Shown piece by piece: positions 1-14,619 of a DNA stretch of 64,000 nucleotides (its first letter is position 1; every line of letters starts with the position of its first letter). The stretch is taken from positions 20,325,826 to 20,389,825 of the forward strand of contig CM024187.1 of the NCBI GenBank assembly GCA_013433145.1, written 5' to 3'. The translations under genes were made by a program, and so were the position numbers. Under the pieces are notes generated by a model. It was not told where the DNA came from and did no database searches. It saw only the letters and a program-made list of their open reading frames with translations. Source of the DNA: Ascaris suum (lineage: Eukaryota; Nematoda; Chromadorea; Rhabditida; Ascarididae).

Positions 1-1049
1 GCAAATACAATTTTAGCACTTCTCGGAGCAAGACACTATTCATCCATGTTTAGAAAAGTATCGATAACAATTCGTGCACCTCCAACGATAGAGTCAAAAA
101 AGAAAGAGCATGTTAAGTGAACCGTGAAAGCTTCTTAATGTGCAATGTGGTACTGCTTACTGTCTTAAGATCCGAAAGTTAGTCTCACTCTAACTCTCTG
201 AGGGTGAGCAGAGGTCGCTAAGTCTCGGAAAGACACAAATTCTCTTGCCAAAACAACGCTCAATAGATTTCTTCTATTGTTATCCTATCAAAAAGTGAAA
301 AAAAAAGAATTACATTACAGCTAGTGATCTGAGCTCAAATTCTACTGACATCTACAACCTCGTTGAAAGCGCTCTACTGAATTGCTCTACAAATTTTTAA
401 GTTTTTGTTATAGACAAAAGAGTGAAGAACGGTACGTTCATTGCAGTGTAAAAATGCAACTGTGCCTTTTCTATTTATGGGATTTCCCTTCTTTGAGCCT
501 TCTACAATAGCAACCAGAGATAAGTTGTTGTTTTTCCCAAGTTTTCATGGGCGTTCTTTGGTGAAGATTATTCGATGAGAAAACTTTCATTCTGGCCCTG
601 TAAAAAAATTTATCAATAATTTTGATAGTGATCAAAAAGCAGTGATTTCAAACTTGAAAGCAGAAAAAATTGTCCGATAACTGGAAATTTCAAAAACCGA
701 TGGAATAAAGACTAAAAATTTGAATTTATTGTTTTTGCTCATGACCCGTGCCATCTTATTTTTCCTCTGTTTTTCCTCTTTGCATTTTCAGTCGTGGGCG
801 AGCAAAAATTGCTTGGTGAGCACCTGTCCCTTGAAGTTGGGAGAAAATCTGGTACAGAACTACTTTAGGATCATACGGCAGAGTCTAATTTCTGAGCATT
901 TCAAATCAAGGTGGAAGAAGTGGGTTCATGATGCATACTTTTATATTCATATGCACAGAGGATGAGGCTTCACCATCAGTTCCTTCCTCTCGAGCATTTT
1001 GGTGGAAGGATATCTCCAAGCGTCATAGTTATGGCCTCATTAATGGTAT

Positions 1050-2322
1050 TTATGAGAATAGCTGTATTATAATACAACTCAGCAAAGATGACTGCTTTAT
1101 TCTTAAAGAGCGCGAATATCTTCGTTTTTCTTTAATTAAAAATTGATATGAATGAAGAATATGCTCATTTTGTTCCGAGGCAATAAGAAATTCTGCCAAG
1201 TTCTGTTTGGTTGCAGAAGAAACGTTCAAGTCGAGAACTAACTCACCGCAGTTTGACTGTGTATCGTTAGTGATCGTAAGTGAAGTGCACTTTGATAGTT
1301 CCACATACAAACGTCTCTCGACCTGACGAACGACTTTAGGTTGTTATGTCGGCTGAATTTTCCTCATTTAGAGAGGAATCTACAAAGGAGGATTTCTCTA
1401 TTTGAACTTGATGACAAGCAATGATAGTGAAAGAAGGACTGAGAATGCTCAAACAAAATTGAGAGATGAAATGAGTGGCAATGATTTGCTGTGAGCAGTG
1501 GCGTGTAAGCGTCGTCGTAAATGAGGTGGTGCGAGATTCTGTATCAATAATCGACGTGCCTTCAACGGAGGCGTAAAACGCCTCAGATACGAGAAAGAGT
1601 GTTGCCACTTGGCACATCACAAATAATGAGTGAACTGTGCTCTTGCACAGTTGAGCGTTACCAAGGAGACGATCGATCCAATTTAATTTCTGCTAACAGA
1701 ATCGTTGTCATGATGAAGAATTGAGCTGCGAAACGCCACAGCCGAGGAGCATCGAAAGTACGATGTGAGCGATTGGCACAGATTCCCGGTGCCACTCTCT
1801 GGCAGGAGACGAGGAAGTCGGGCACAATGCTCCTTCAGATGTATTTGATAAGATCAGCTTGATGTAGACGAAGCAATCATATGCGCATTCAAAATCTTGT
1901 TGAACAGCTTGCAGATGTTCGATTTTTGTTTTTACAGTATTGCGCATTTCTTTTTGCACCTACAGCCATAGTGCGAACAGTACATGTGTGTGGCCTTCAG
2001 ATTAAAAACGGATGGCAACTCCTCAAAGCGGGTCTCTCTTGTCCTGTCATCTACATCCCAACGAATTCATTTTATTGTCCGAGCAAAAAAACAGATGTGT
2101 GCAATCAAAGAATCAGCTAAAAATGCTTAGCTGAGTAATTAACGGATTAAAGTGTTGCTGAGAAGGATATAAAATAAGAAATCAATCAAAAAATGCGAAT
2201 ATGAGCAACGGATAACAACGCACAGCTAGAAAAGATTGCAAACGGTTGACGGCGCTGATGAATAGGATACTTTCCAGAGAGGTGAAGGGCTGCCGGTACA
2301 ACAGTAATGTTTTCTGAAGCAC
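1050..2322 (-). CDS. Possible 3' end of an unidentified multi-exon gene
   Basis: Four coding-looking stretches on the minus strand can be joined in a single frame through plausible sites: 2224-2322 (after ATCTGCAG), 1762-1959 (after GGCTGTAG), 1384-1689 (after TTAGCAG) and 1050-1322 (after CGTCAG, ending in a stop). All junctions are phase 0 and give about 225 residues without an internal stop. The text is protein-like and partly helical (VQKEMRNTVKTKIEHLQAV; KLNWIDRLLGNAQL). An AATAAA lies near the end of the last segment. Against it: two of the implied introns would be only 61 and 72 nt, much shorter than those of the other genes here; the donors (GTGCGT, GTACTT, GTAGAT) are weak; and no domain is recognised. 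Upstream exons were not found. Treat it as a candidate only. Confidence 0.33.
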
Positions 2323-4440
2323 CTGCAGATATACTAATTGCGCATAAGCGGTCATCAAGAGGCAGCTGCTACGCACACGCTAATCTGTTTTCGTTAGTCC
2401 TGTCGCGTAATTTGAATGATACGTTATGCTTCTCAATCTCACGTTTCATGCAAAAAATTTACCCACTTTTTGAACCATTTGCCGTTGATTAACATTCATG
2501 GATGGCATCACCACCCTCATGTTATCTTCTATGAAGCAGTTATCGAGTGTGATAATATAGTCATTGCAAACTAAAAAACGGATTCACTAAGAGTGATATG
2601 ATTTCCCATGTATGCTAGTTTAATGGCTGTTTGAATGCTTTTGAGAAATTCTTTTTGTATGAAGAAAAATTTTCAATTGTGCATTTCAATTTGCATGCGC
2701 TTGAATGAATTTCTTTCGGATTCATGCTCATTAAGGCGGCCACCGTTTTTGTTACTTATGCTATGCTGTGGAGGAATGATTGCTTTTTCTTGATTTTTCT
2801 CATGATGCGCATAGTCACCTCACATCTCCAATTCAAGTTTTACATTGCTAGTTCTCATTAATGCCGCCAATGAAGTTTATATTTTCGGTATTTCTTTTGC
2901 TTATTGTACTGTTTCTAGTAAATTTTTCAGCCATATCAACGTGATAACTGAACGCTTTGAACGCCTCCCCCCCTCCCCTCCCCCGTCTTGTAGAAGACCA
3001 AATCCCCATTGCCAGTACTGGATGAAAATCTTTAAAGAAAATCAGTTCAGGACATGTGTTTTAAATGATCATAAAACTTTCGCAGCTGCCTCTATTTTGA
3101 TACATTCAAGTCTAATAGACACTTCTTCCTGTCAGATTACTACGGCCAAGATTTTAGCCCACTGATTGTGCTTTAACTTGTTAGTAGGTCGCCAGAAAAA
3201 AAAAACCCATCAAACAATAGTCAAACGATGATTTTTTGCTTCGGTACTTCGATACCTTTTCTTCGGTACTTTCTCGACAGCAACAGTAATTACCAATGGA
3301 CGAAAATTTTCGGTGCGGTAGACGGATATTAGAACTGTCCTGTAGCTTTGAAAGAATCAAAATATGTTCATCTCTTGAAGTTTAATGGCTGTCTCGAGAT
3401 GTTTTCCAACGTGTCACATACCTCTTTCGATGTGCCACAGATACAACAGCCATAGATCAGCGTCATTTAGAGCAATGTTGGTTCAGTCATTTGTTGATAT
3501 TTTTCTTGCTATTATTGCTCTACAACGATTAATTTTGACGAATATTTATTTGTGATATTAACTGACCATTTTCATTTATGTTTTCTTTTGCTTTGCTATT
3601 TTTATAAGAGTGAAGAGAAGCGTTAACGCACCGCTACTCTCATAAAAAGTGAACGGATTCATGTGCTGTACCGAAAAAATTGTCCACTTTTTCTAATCCA
3701 AAGCACCTCGAAAATCAGTTGCATTGCATCGTCATGTACCATAGAAACTATTCATATACACTTTGCTCCGACACTTTCCTATAGTAGCTCTAACAAAAGC
3801 GAGCGTTTGAAAGTAGGCTGATGGTTTAGCCTAAATATGTTGTTCAGTTCTTAAAGAAAGAGTGCTTTGCAAAAAATCCGCAAAAAAAAGACGAATTTTT
3901 TGCCAAGACAAAAACAGATAGGAGCATAGAACATTTAGTGAAGAATAACACGATCTGCGCTTTTAAAAACAGTCCATCAGATCAACTGAACACAAAAATA
4001 TTCAAAAGAAGCAGTGCTAAAATGCCAAGTGAGACGTTTCCTACATTTCGACAAGTAGCCTGAGCCAAAAATATGGTTTTTTTTTCCTTTTACCCAAGCG
4101 GAAAACACTTAACTTGCACCCATAACTATCCACAAAGGAACAAGCAGCTGGAGAGCGGTAATTACGAGAATAGATATATAGAGCATTCAAATTTTTTAAT
4201 GTGTAGGGAAGGGGAAGCATGTAAGTTTGAATGCGCTACAGAAGTCGGAAAAAGCGGGAACAACTGCTGTATAATACACTCGAAGCTGATTAAACGTGTC
4301 AGATATCAGCCAAGGTGAGATTTACTATGCATAGCAGAAAGTATTAATTAATGATGCATTTGAAACTCATCGGATTGGCAGAAGGAAGAAATGAGATGGG
4401 GCCACTAATTCACGTATGCCGAATTATTATAATTCCATCC

Positions 4441-4647
<207 letters not shown>

Positions 4648-7600
4648 AAAGAGGCTGTTGCAAATGTTATACAGCAACAATTTCCCCAAAGTGGAATGCT
4701 GTTCAAACGATCATTAATTTGCTAATCTACGACGTAGATACGACACAAATTTACTTCGGTTAATTCTCGTAAACTGAAGGTTTAAACAACAGTTACACAG
4801 AGGTTCCAAGCAAAAACGAGGGATTGCGTTGTACGAACGATTTGCTCGATGCAATACGTCGCATTTCGCGCAAATATGCACAAACCACACACATAATCAC
4901 AAGAATGCACACAGATATACTTGTCAACAGTCGTCACACATCTGTGTTCAGCCTCATTAAAAAGTCTAAACGCTTAGATAAGTATCTGAATGTACTCCTC
5001 GAGCTTGATTGGAATGAATTTCAAAAGCTTTCAGAGAAGATTTCGTTCTGAAGAATAGATTATTCTGTGTCAGCAACATAGCGATTTGTGAAAGGCCGTT
5101 CTACGTCATATTTTATGTGTTTGTTAAAGCGTACCTACCGTTGTGTCTGTATATTCTCTCACTTGTATATTCGTACCTGTGTCTGTATACTGCACATTCC
5201 CACTTTTACGTCTGTTTATGCACGGTATTGTATCATGCAAAGAAGAACATAGCAAGCGCTCCAACGTTTTGTTTTCGCTATGAGTTGATATTATGCATGA
5301 AGACGGCCAGCTGGAAATCTGCGCGTTTGTTCAATTTTACAAGCCATACTTTCACGAAATATCTGTTGGGCTGCTGCTAATGTTTCTCAGGAAAAACGTT
5401 CTAGAAAGCAATCAGAGCAAAGGAGGAATACCGAGCCGAAAAGAGACCATAGTTCATATCAGCAGGACAGCGGCAGAGGAATTCTGAGTGGAAGGCGAAA
5501 CAATGCTGCAAAATTGTGTCAAACAATCAGACAAAACAACAGTGCAGATTTCCCACAGAGGCTCCTAAAGAAACAGGCAAATTAATAATAGACTTATTGA
5601 CCGCATGTCATTTTGAGGTAACAAATAAGTTACTTTTTGTGCTATAAGTGGCTTCAAGATACAAAGCAGTCGTACAGCACACTGAGATTCGCACATCTCA
5701 GAAAATGATCAATGGCCTTTCATTACGTGTTCTCCTCAAGTTTTAGCTCCATCCAATTTTGCTCCAGGGGAGGGGAGGGGGCGAGGGGAGGGAGGTAGAC
5801 GGAGGGAAAGAAAACTCGAATCTACATGACCCTACTTTACGTTTGAGGCTCGTGAGTTGAGATGACGAAACCCTAGCGCTCAACATTTCTGGAGCTGCAT
5901 CCTATCGCTTCAAGGGCTCCAAGCTTAGACGATGACATCGTTCGAATGCTTCGAGAGTTGAGACTGAGTTCATGCACCAACACCTAGGTGATTTGGGTGT
6001 CAGAAATTACACTAGCCTGAATCGACCAAAAGGGAACCACATCATTATTTGCGCCACTTTCAAAACATGATTCTGGAATGTGCACTGCTGCTGTTGTGCG
6101 ACTAGCCGCTGTTCGACTTCTGGGCGGGCTCTCTCTCGAATGGCCCTTGAAAACTACGTGTGTGGTCCTCCAGATGAGCGTCTGCGCTTGTGGCGTCATT
6201 TTTCTCTCCTGATCTGCTCGTGTATGCTTCTTTGCAAATGTTCAGCTAGACGCGGAGATTTCACCGCTAGTTGCTTCGCAAGTTTTAATTTTGTTGTATC
6301 AGAGTAGTTTTTTATTAACACCGGAGTCATGAGGATAATTGTTCGCATAGGATGCCGATGCTGGTTTTTTTGAAGGCATATTCAAGAGGGTCAGGATTGA
6401 ACTCAGCCTCGATCCTAGCCAAACGATCGGGCTTTAACTCAGCTAGGGCTGGGCTCATCTCGTTTCCGTATTATAGCAGTTAAGCCAGGTTCTAATCTCA
6501 GTCGGGCCTGGGGTCCGATTTCATCCAAATGCTACTCGGGCAAACTGCTTATTTAACAGTTACTTGTGTGGCTCAGTAAAATCTCTGCCGTTGCAAGTTG
6601 CTCTGCTGCTGCATTATTCTTTTTAAACATGCAGCCGTCCACTTCCTTTCCAGTCCGGGCAGTCCGGGTTTTATTTCTGTTGCCTTTAATCTGCGTGATT
6701 GAGAGAACCATCGAAACAGCCGACTTTACCACTTATTATTTATACCGCAGGCGTTTGTAATTCCCCTCCTCCGCCACACCCATTTCCGCTCACAACCATC
6801 TAAGACCAACACAGAAATGACAACGTTTCCTTTCAGGAATTCTGAAATAATAGTATTTGAAACTAGTAGTGGCTTTGACGGTGATTGGACCTTTCCGCAA
6901 AGACTGTAAAAATAGCGTGCATAGGCTGATCATTTAAAACAAACTATTAGAGAGGGGATAGGGGGATTCTAAGATGGCGCTAAAGTATGGTTTGCGGGTT
7001 GCTGTATGCACAAATGATGCCTTGCCCATGCACATACAGATTTCTTTGGTTCAGCCTGAATTATCTTAGCTTTGCAAATTGTTACGCGTCATAGTGAGCC
7101 GATTGGCCGGCATGGAAGTAAACGATATCGAAGAGGGATGCCTAGGAGGGAAAATGGGCGGAGTTGAGGGGAGGGGTTGTAACGTTCTCTGTGCATCGGC
7201 TATCGTTCTCATTATTTCTCCTTCCGAGAGTTTTTGTAATCATTTATTAACATCCATTCACACTGATGCAAACGAAAGTTACTGACCAATTTTTGGCTAC
7301 GCACAACTTCTCGCTTAGTCCACTGCTTATCGTTTAGTTCCATCGTTTTCACGTTTCCAGAAATGTCACCAACCTATTGCATTTTGCAGGTATATTCGAG
7401 AGGTGTACTGGCGTCAATATCTAACAAAGGTGCATTCCCTAGTGGAATCATCGCATCCTGTTTGCAGTTGAAAGGCGTTCCTCATAAAGCGCTATTTTTC
7501 ATCCATTTTCATGGTTGTAGGTTGCTATTTTTTATTTTTCACCTGTTTTCAAATGTTCCAACCGTCTAATAAATAGCCCCTTCCAATGAAATTCATGTAA

Positions 7601-8593
7601 ATATTTCGCATCACAGTTTATCGAATGCACTCTCACTTATATTCGAAAATGCACAATAAAAATGTTATATGAGAACTACTTTATCAACAAAATAGTTAAG
7701 AACTTTTTGCTGCAGTGGTTTATGACCGCAGTGACACGATTAATTAATGAATGGAGTATATTTGCGTAATGAAGAGTGATATTCTAAAATGAGCATTAAC
7801 CATAAACACAAAAGCCTTCCAGCGTTTCGCTTCTAACAGTAGTTGAGATGATCTTTTTGAAAGTGGCATTTTAGATTTTCGAGAAGTGATACGGAAGTAG
7901 TGTGTTTTTAACGACTATTCTAAGTTATGTACGCCATACTTTACAATTGTTTATGTTCTTGATGGTTGATAGCGAAAAAAATTAGCGGATGATATGAGGA
8001 AGGGAGTGCGAGGAGGAAAAACAAGCGGAATGACGGCGTCAAGAATTCTTTAAGCGAATGTGGATGACGTTAGGTAGACGAATGTATCCACGAGCTTCAA
8101 TCCATCGCAAGCATTCTTAATGAATTATTTTCTAAATTAAATTAATATCGACCGTGGTAACAACAATAGATGAATCTGTTAAGGTTTTCTTTTTTTTTTT
8201 TATTATATGATGACATAATTGCTTACGGCTGATAAGGAGGATAGGTGCCGCCGTTTGCCCATCTCAGAGATTATACGGTTCGTTATAGAGAAAGTTTGGC
8301 GTTTCTCGCAATCCTCGAGTTTGCGTTCTATTGAATAATAGCTTCTGAAATACCTCATCTATGTTTCACTTATAACCTATTTTAAGATGGTATTGATTGT
8401 TCTCACAAAACCATAGTGTTTTCGAGATTTGCAGAATGTTAGCCAACGTTCATGTCCCAAATATTTTGCAGTCGGCTATTATTCTTATCCATCGCCATAC
8501 AGTGCTACTAGTTAGCTTTTAGCAGTAGGCTTCCTAAAGATCTAAAAAATTATCTAAGGAAATAATGAAGAAGATTCCCAGTACCTAAAAGGT

Positions 8594-8655
8594 GGTAATC
8601 GAGCACCTTAGTCATTTTTGGTAATCGAGCACCTTAGTCACTTAGTCATTTTTGG
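8594..8655. repeat. Tandem duplication with 26-bp period
   Basis: The unit beginning GGTAATCGAGCACCTTAGTC occurs twice back to back (from 8594 and from 8620). A third partial copy of its end (CTTAGTCATTTTTGG) follows. It looks like a recent slippage event in non-coding DNA. Confidence 0.9.
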
Positions 8656-11600
8656 CAATATTTCGGCTCATGAGCCCTCGTTTTAACTATAAACAACTTT
8701 CCTATTAAGTAGAATTTGGTCTATCAAATTAGATGTTACTTTATTATAGCACCTTCGATTCCCTCCTATCGAAAAGCAATTATTTTTGTTCATTTCTGTA
8801 AGCATAGGACCCCTTTCTTGTTTGTCAATCCACCACTTCTTCAATAAGCTGTTTCAGGTGGTATGTCGTTCTGCAGATGTATCTGATACTGGGATCCAAT
8901 CAGGCCATATTTTCACCGTGAAGAATTTTTTCGTGCATAATTTGTGCTTTCGACTTCGGTAAGAACCATTAATTCATATCTATGGTTATATTTTACTCCA
9001 TACCAATGTTAAATAAGAAACCATAGCCGGGTAAGAGCTCACTGTGTATATTTTTGCATATTTTGCCCAATGGTACAGTAGGTAGTGCAAATTCCTAAAA
9101 ATAACCACGCATTGAATATAAAAAATGTTTTTATTTTACAGCTGCGATAAAATTACGCTGACCTAAATTGTGGTGGAATAGAGTGGAAAATTTCCTCACA
9201 GTAAGGCAGGCATACACATTTGTACGATACATTTGGCGCGTAGCATAATATACGCTAGTTAAGGGTTTCAGTTGATGCTTGCTTAAAACGCTTATTTCCT
9301 GCATCAATTTTACTTCCTGCTCTTATATTGTTTACCTTCTTCAGGAGACCCTTTTAGGTAGTTATTTGCCGCAGGCATTCGTTTCCTAGCATGTAGAGAA
9401 GTTCTCGAAAGTTATGCAATATATATCAATGAGGCTTTACTTATTTATTGCCGGATCTCCCAGTGTGCTAGCGATGGCCTTAGCTTTATTTAATTTCACA
9501 TCTTTCTTTTTTTTTTAAATTGTTTTTGAGAAATATAAGTCTCTCTAAGTTATTATTGTCTCTCTAAGATATAATTCTTAAGTCGAAACAAATTTATATG
9601 AGCACTAATGCGTTAAAGTAAGTTTTGGCTTGCGATTTCGTCGTTCCGCGTTACTTATTTTTAATTTGTTACCAAAACTCCATTGCTATTTTCTTTTCGG
9701 GTAACGATTAATCATCACTTATAAATCATTCATTTCATTTTCAGTCCATTTTTTTTCGATTTATTTCGATTTTTTGATATACGGTTCATTTCAATTCATT
9801 TTCAATTACAGTTCAATCATCATTGTAATATAATTCTTTAATCACTAGAGTCTCATTTCGATAAGAAGACGAAATCGATAAAGGAGCAATATCTGCCCTG
9901 TACATAGATTGATTTTACGCGTATTTGCGTACCTCATTAAAAATGCTGGAAATGTGCAAAAAAAAAGTGTTCGAAAACCATTGTCTTATGAAAGTAAAAT
10001 TTATGAAGCATACTAATGATATAATTTCCCATAGCTAATCATACCGTTTTCCCATCCAACATATTTCTTACGATTTCTATTGTAGCTCATCTTACCCATC
10101 CAATATTCTTACGATGTTTTCCACGTTTAGTTTTCTCATAAATTATATTCATCACTTCTATTGTTACGGAAATAAATGAATTAGTATCGAGTGCGTAAAC
10201 CACTATTATATCATAAGGGAAATGGGAATAGCAGATATGAGCTTAAAGAAGTTGTTGTCGAGCGTCTGCAAGTGAAACTTCTCGTCATAGTTTTACAAGT
10301 TCTAACGATGAATATCATCTTTAATAGAATATCAGCGTGAATTGCCTCTAAAATTATTCCAATCAAACGCATTGTTCTTAAACGATATTGGAAAATTTCC
10401 AGAAAAGTGGTAAAGTTTTTTTTTTTTGGCAAATTTTCAAGCATATATCAAATCATAATATAATTGAAGTGTTCACCTTTTGTTTATTGTGATTTAGTGG
10501 TTGGACAAGTTACGGACAGATGACTGTAAACACCGGTGATAGTATTTACGATTGGGCAAAGATTAAATGATTCAAAGTAACTTAAATTGGTTATCCCACA
10601 TATCGCTTTTATATTAGAACATTCTGTCTATATTAGACATGAACCCGTATGAGAGGCGATGATGCTGTGAAACAAGAGAGTTTGAATGTGCGAATGGAAC
10701 ATTCCGTACTAATATAATATGTGCTGTTTTTTTAGACGACACCCGATAGGGAATCATTGCATTTGATTCATTGTGACGACAAGTAACTATCGCGCGTGAG
10801 CTCGATTCCCCGCCTAAAGCGGCTATCTTACATTCCTGAAGCAGACGACTGCTAGTAAGTTCTCTCTTCGTCAATCTATAGTCGTTTATGTCATAGGTTG
10901 TTTTATTTCATTTTCGGGATGGGTTAGTGAATCAATTTCTTACTAATTTTTGACTGTTTCTAGCCTTTAAAAGATTGTTTGATTCACACATGAATATTCA
11001 TTTCGCCTATTTTTTAAACGTTTCTCACGGCGCATTGCTGAGATCACAATTTGTGTTCAGCTGATTGACAAGCTGCCAGAGGTCGCTTTCTCCCCAGTGA
11101 ACTTAATAATTACATACCATTTTGATAGAAAAGGCATCGCCTGAAATTTTGTTATCCTGGTGACTTGTCCGCAAACATTTTAAAACTGTCCATTTTTCCC
11201 ACTGCTCATTCACAAAATTTTCATCAAAAATGTTCCCACTGCTCATCTTCTGATTGCGGTCTATTTTCTGTAAATCTCGTATTAAATAGTGACTGCAGTA
11301 ACTATGGAAGATGATCCACCCATAACGGATCGATTACAACGCATTGTTGTTTAAGATCGCCGATATGTAAAATCATATAAGTTGAAACATCTCCAAAGTG
11401 ATTAGTAAACTAGTTACTTATGAACGCTTTGAATTTCGAAAAGTTACATCAATTGATAACTTTATGATCGCTTGATGCATCTGTTCGGCTGTTTATTCAT
11501 GTGAGTTAATTAGTTGTACGTGTGTCCGAGAATCTGTAATTTATAAATAGTAACTGTGTAGGTAGTAAGTTAATATCAACTCGAGATTCACTGTACTGAT

Positions 11601-13289
11601 TCAAATAAATGTCATTGCATGCGTATGCAGATGCACTCTGGGCTTTAATTCCCGAAAATATTTCCCAAGTTCCCCAATCACCAAAGTCGCCATGTTCACA
11701 TCCCAACAAAGACTTTTTTTGCCAAAGAGCACATTGTGGATAGAAGATTTTCCTTCGAAACGTCAAATGCTTTCACCCTGCACTAGTGATCTCCCAATAA
11801 TATCTGTTTATCTTTGATTTACTGCGTCGGCTTATGAAGTGAATCTTTAGGTCTTGTGACCTGTTGTAGATTCGATTAGCTTCCTTAGATCTATTCAGAA
11901 CCTGAAACGACTTGCAAGAGTAACTTTGTTCTAATGTTGCCTCTTGTTCTTGACTAACCACATTAAATTGAAAAGTAAATCACTACATCTTTTCACTTAT
12001 ATGAAATAGTGGGCATACCACCAAGAACGTTTTACTCTGCACCGCAGATGAACTAAACGTATGTAAATAACTTTTCAGTAGTACGCCTTATCTTTGACTT
12101 ATTGCCTAAGCGTAATCAGAAAACATTTTGTTCCATCCTTTTTTTGTAGGTGCGAAATGTGATGTTTAGAATGCGTTGCTCGAAATTTAAACATCTTAGA
12201 GCAAAAATTTTCATACGTAAGAACTACTGCTGTAATGTAGTGCTGGTCATGAAAGTTGGTGCAAAAGGGCAGTTGTATGGCTTCGTTCACAGTGCCGCCG
12301 AAAAACTCCATTTTTTTTTTAACGTCGCCAAAGTTTATGAGCTCATGTAGTTGTAGTAATGACGCATAATGATGAAACTTGTTCTTAAGGTCTTGATGAG
12401 GAAATCGTTTCGTTTGTTGGGTAAGTGATCAACGCTAGTTGAGGAACAACACTCACTGATTATTGAACTGTTTTTGCAGAAAATATCGTTGTGCATTTTC
12501 CAACTTATTCTTATTTTTTAAATTTTTTTGTGCCGAAACAGCTAAAAAATTTCCATTTAAGAAGAATGAAATCATATCATCTTATTTAATTAATCACATC
12601 TTATTCATAATAACATCATTGCTGTCAGTTGAGTGCTACTAACATTCTCGCTGTAATATGTTTGCATTATTATTTCTCATATGGTGACAACGCGGTTTCC
12701 CACTTTTTGTAATTACTCAACAAAAATACTGGCTATATTTATGGCCATTAATGAGCACCAAAGAACTCAGTACTGTGACGCGTTACAAAGATGCGAGTTC
12801 ACTGTAGGCCCCTCTTGTTACGCTTCTGAAAATTTGTATATGCAGAGTGCCATATGCAGATTTCGAGTCTATTTTTTTATATATATACGTATTTGTGTGT
12901 CTGTCTGCTCGATAGCTTCAACTCGAAAAGTTGCATAACTGACTACAGTTGTGAATTTCTGTTCGGAAGGTAGAGTCACAAAATGTGATAGGTATGATCA
13001 GCATCACTGAGTGGCTATACGATATCACTTGTCATGTTGATGTATCGGATTAAAAAAGCATATTTAAACTGGAGAAGGTTTCAATAAATTTCACGATTTA
13101 TGGAGTAAGAAAAAAAAAGGAATCTTTAGTAGAAGTTCCACACGAATGATCGTTAAAATATAACTTTCGAATGAGAAAAAAAACCCTCTGAGAGTGCTAC
13201 ATCAATCGAACAACAAATAAAGTTTATATTTTTATGTTAAAATCATGATTATTTTCGTTGTTTTGTTTTAAATATTACTATATTTAGTA

Positions 13290-13535
13290 ATGGACAGTTG
13301 TGAGCAGTTATCAGTGTGCGGTGATGACACATCACCGAGTATGCTTCGTCTCGAGTTGGAAACTGTGCCCGAGCTATGCGTCCATTTATTCGTACCTGAT
13401 CCGGAAAAACGGGAAATCGAATTTTGTTTTCGTGGTGAAATCGCCGCTAGTCTTTTACATTCGTTTTGCTTCGGTGAGGTGCCGACATTTTTAATCGACG
13501 TGCTTGAGATGTCGAAAATTTGCCTCTTTTGTCAG
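13290..13535 (+). CDS. Candidate first coding exon of an unidentified gene
   Basis: An 82-codon stretch starts with ATG two bases after a TATATTTAG acceptor-like site (possible trans-splice or 5'UTR acceptor) and ends at CAG followed by GTTAGC, a possible donor in phase 0. The reading is acidic and protein-like (PELCVHLFVPDPEKREIEF; FGEVPTFLIDVLEMSKICLF) with mixed, non-repetitive codons. A possible second exon begins at 14075 after CCTTTCAG and stays open in frame; its end is unclear. I do not recognise the protein. It could also be an isolated decayed exon. Confidence 0.35.
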
Positions 13536-14002
13536 GTTAGCTTTACTTTAATTCCGTATAGTTTGAGAGAAGTATAGAATTCGGATTGCTGCATGTTTCT
13601 TGTTAATGTGGGGAGTAGGAAGAGGACTAAGAGATGAGGATATCATTTGCACGCTTCATATGCACATCATTAAAAAGAGGTCGGCCATAATGTTCCCACA
13701 GCTAGATAAGTATGTATATATGGAGAGAAAGAGAGAAATAGACTCATAGGTGAACATTTCTAAGTGCACATATGTATATCGATGTGTATATAATTTGCCA
13801 TAATTTTTACTTTGTAAGCGTCTTTCTTTATAGCTCTCTGTCTTGAAAAATAATCATTACTGCAGATTTGCGAAATGCACGTAGTGGCGTAAACTTGCAC
13901 TGAGCTGAGAAAATTACTGTTGAATTAGAGGTGCTAGAAAGATTAAGCAAAGTAATTCGTTTTCTGCCAGTAGCCGTCTCAAGAATTATTTTCTCCGACT
14001 AT

Positions 14003-14019
14003 TCCCCCCCCCCCCCCCC
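14003..14019. repeat. Poly-C run
   Basis: A single run of about 17 C (ATTCCCCC...CCGCCACTCCC) lies in non-coding DNA upstream of 14075. Confidence 0.8.
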
Positions 14020-14509
14020 GCCACTCCCACTACCCGTTTTTGTCTCTCTTTGAAATTAGTATGCCGCCTTTCAGATGTTAAGAAATGCTGAAACTACTCT
14101 GAAATTAAGTACACTTCTAGTCTACGTCTCGAAAGTATACGTGGCGAAAGCTTCGATCACCCCTTCAAATATGCGTTCGTTTTTGGAAATGGGCGCCATG
14201 CTACACACCTCAAGATTTGTAAATGACGAAAAATTGCATATAATGGTTTCAGCGCAAACGATTTTCCTGTTATTCTTCCCCCAATCCCACTTCGAAACAA
14301 TTGCCGGTGCTCTGTCTCCTAGTTGCCTCGTTCGTCGTCTTCTCCTCCTCATCTCTCCTTCCCTAGAAAGGTGGAATTGTTACTTTTCAGAGATTAACTC
14401 AGCGCAGTTTGCAGTTTCAACTGTTCTGATTACCTTGTAATGTGTTATTAGATGATGACGTCCTCAACATCGGCAAATAGTTCCTTTATGAGGTGGCATA
14501 AACCACCGC

Positions 14510-14619
<110 letters not shown>

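Noticed and set aside
6380..6530. Loosely repeated CTCAGC...GGGCTGGG phrases
   Set aside because: Similarity is too weak by eye to call a tandem or inverted repeat.
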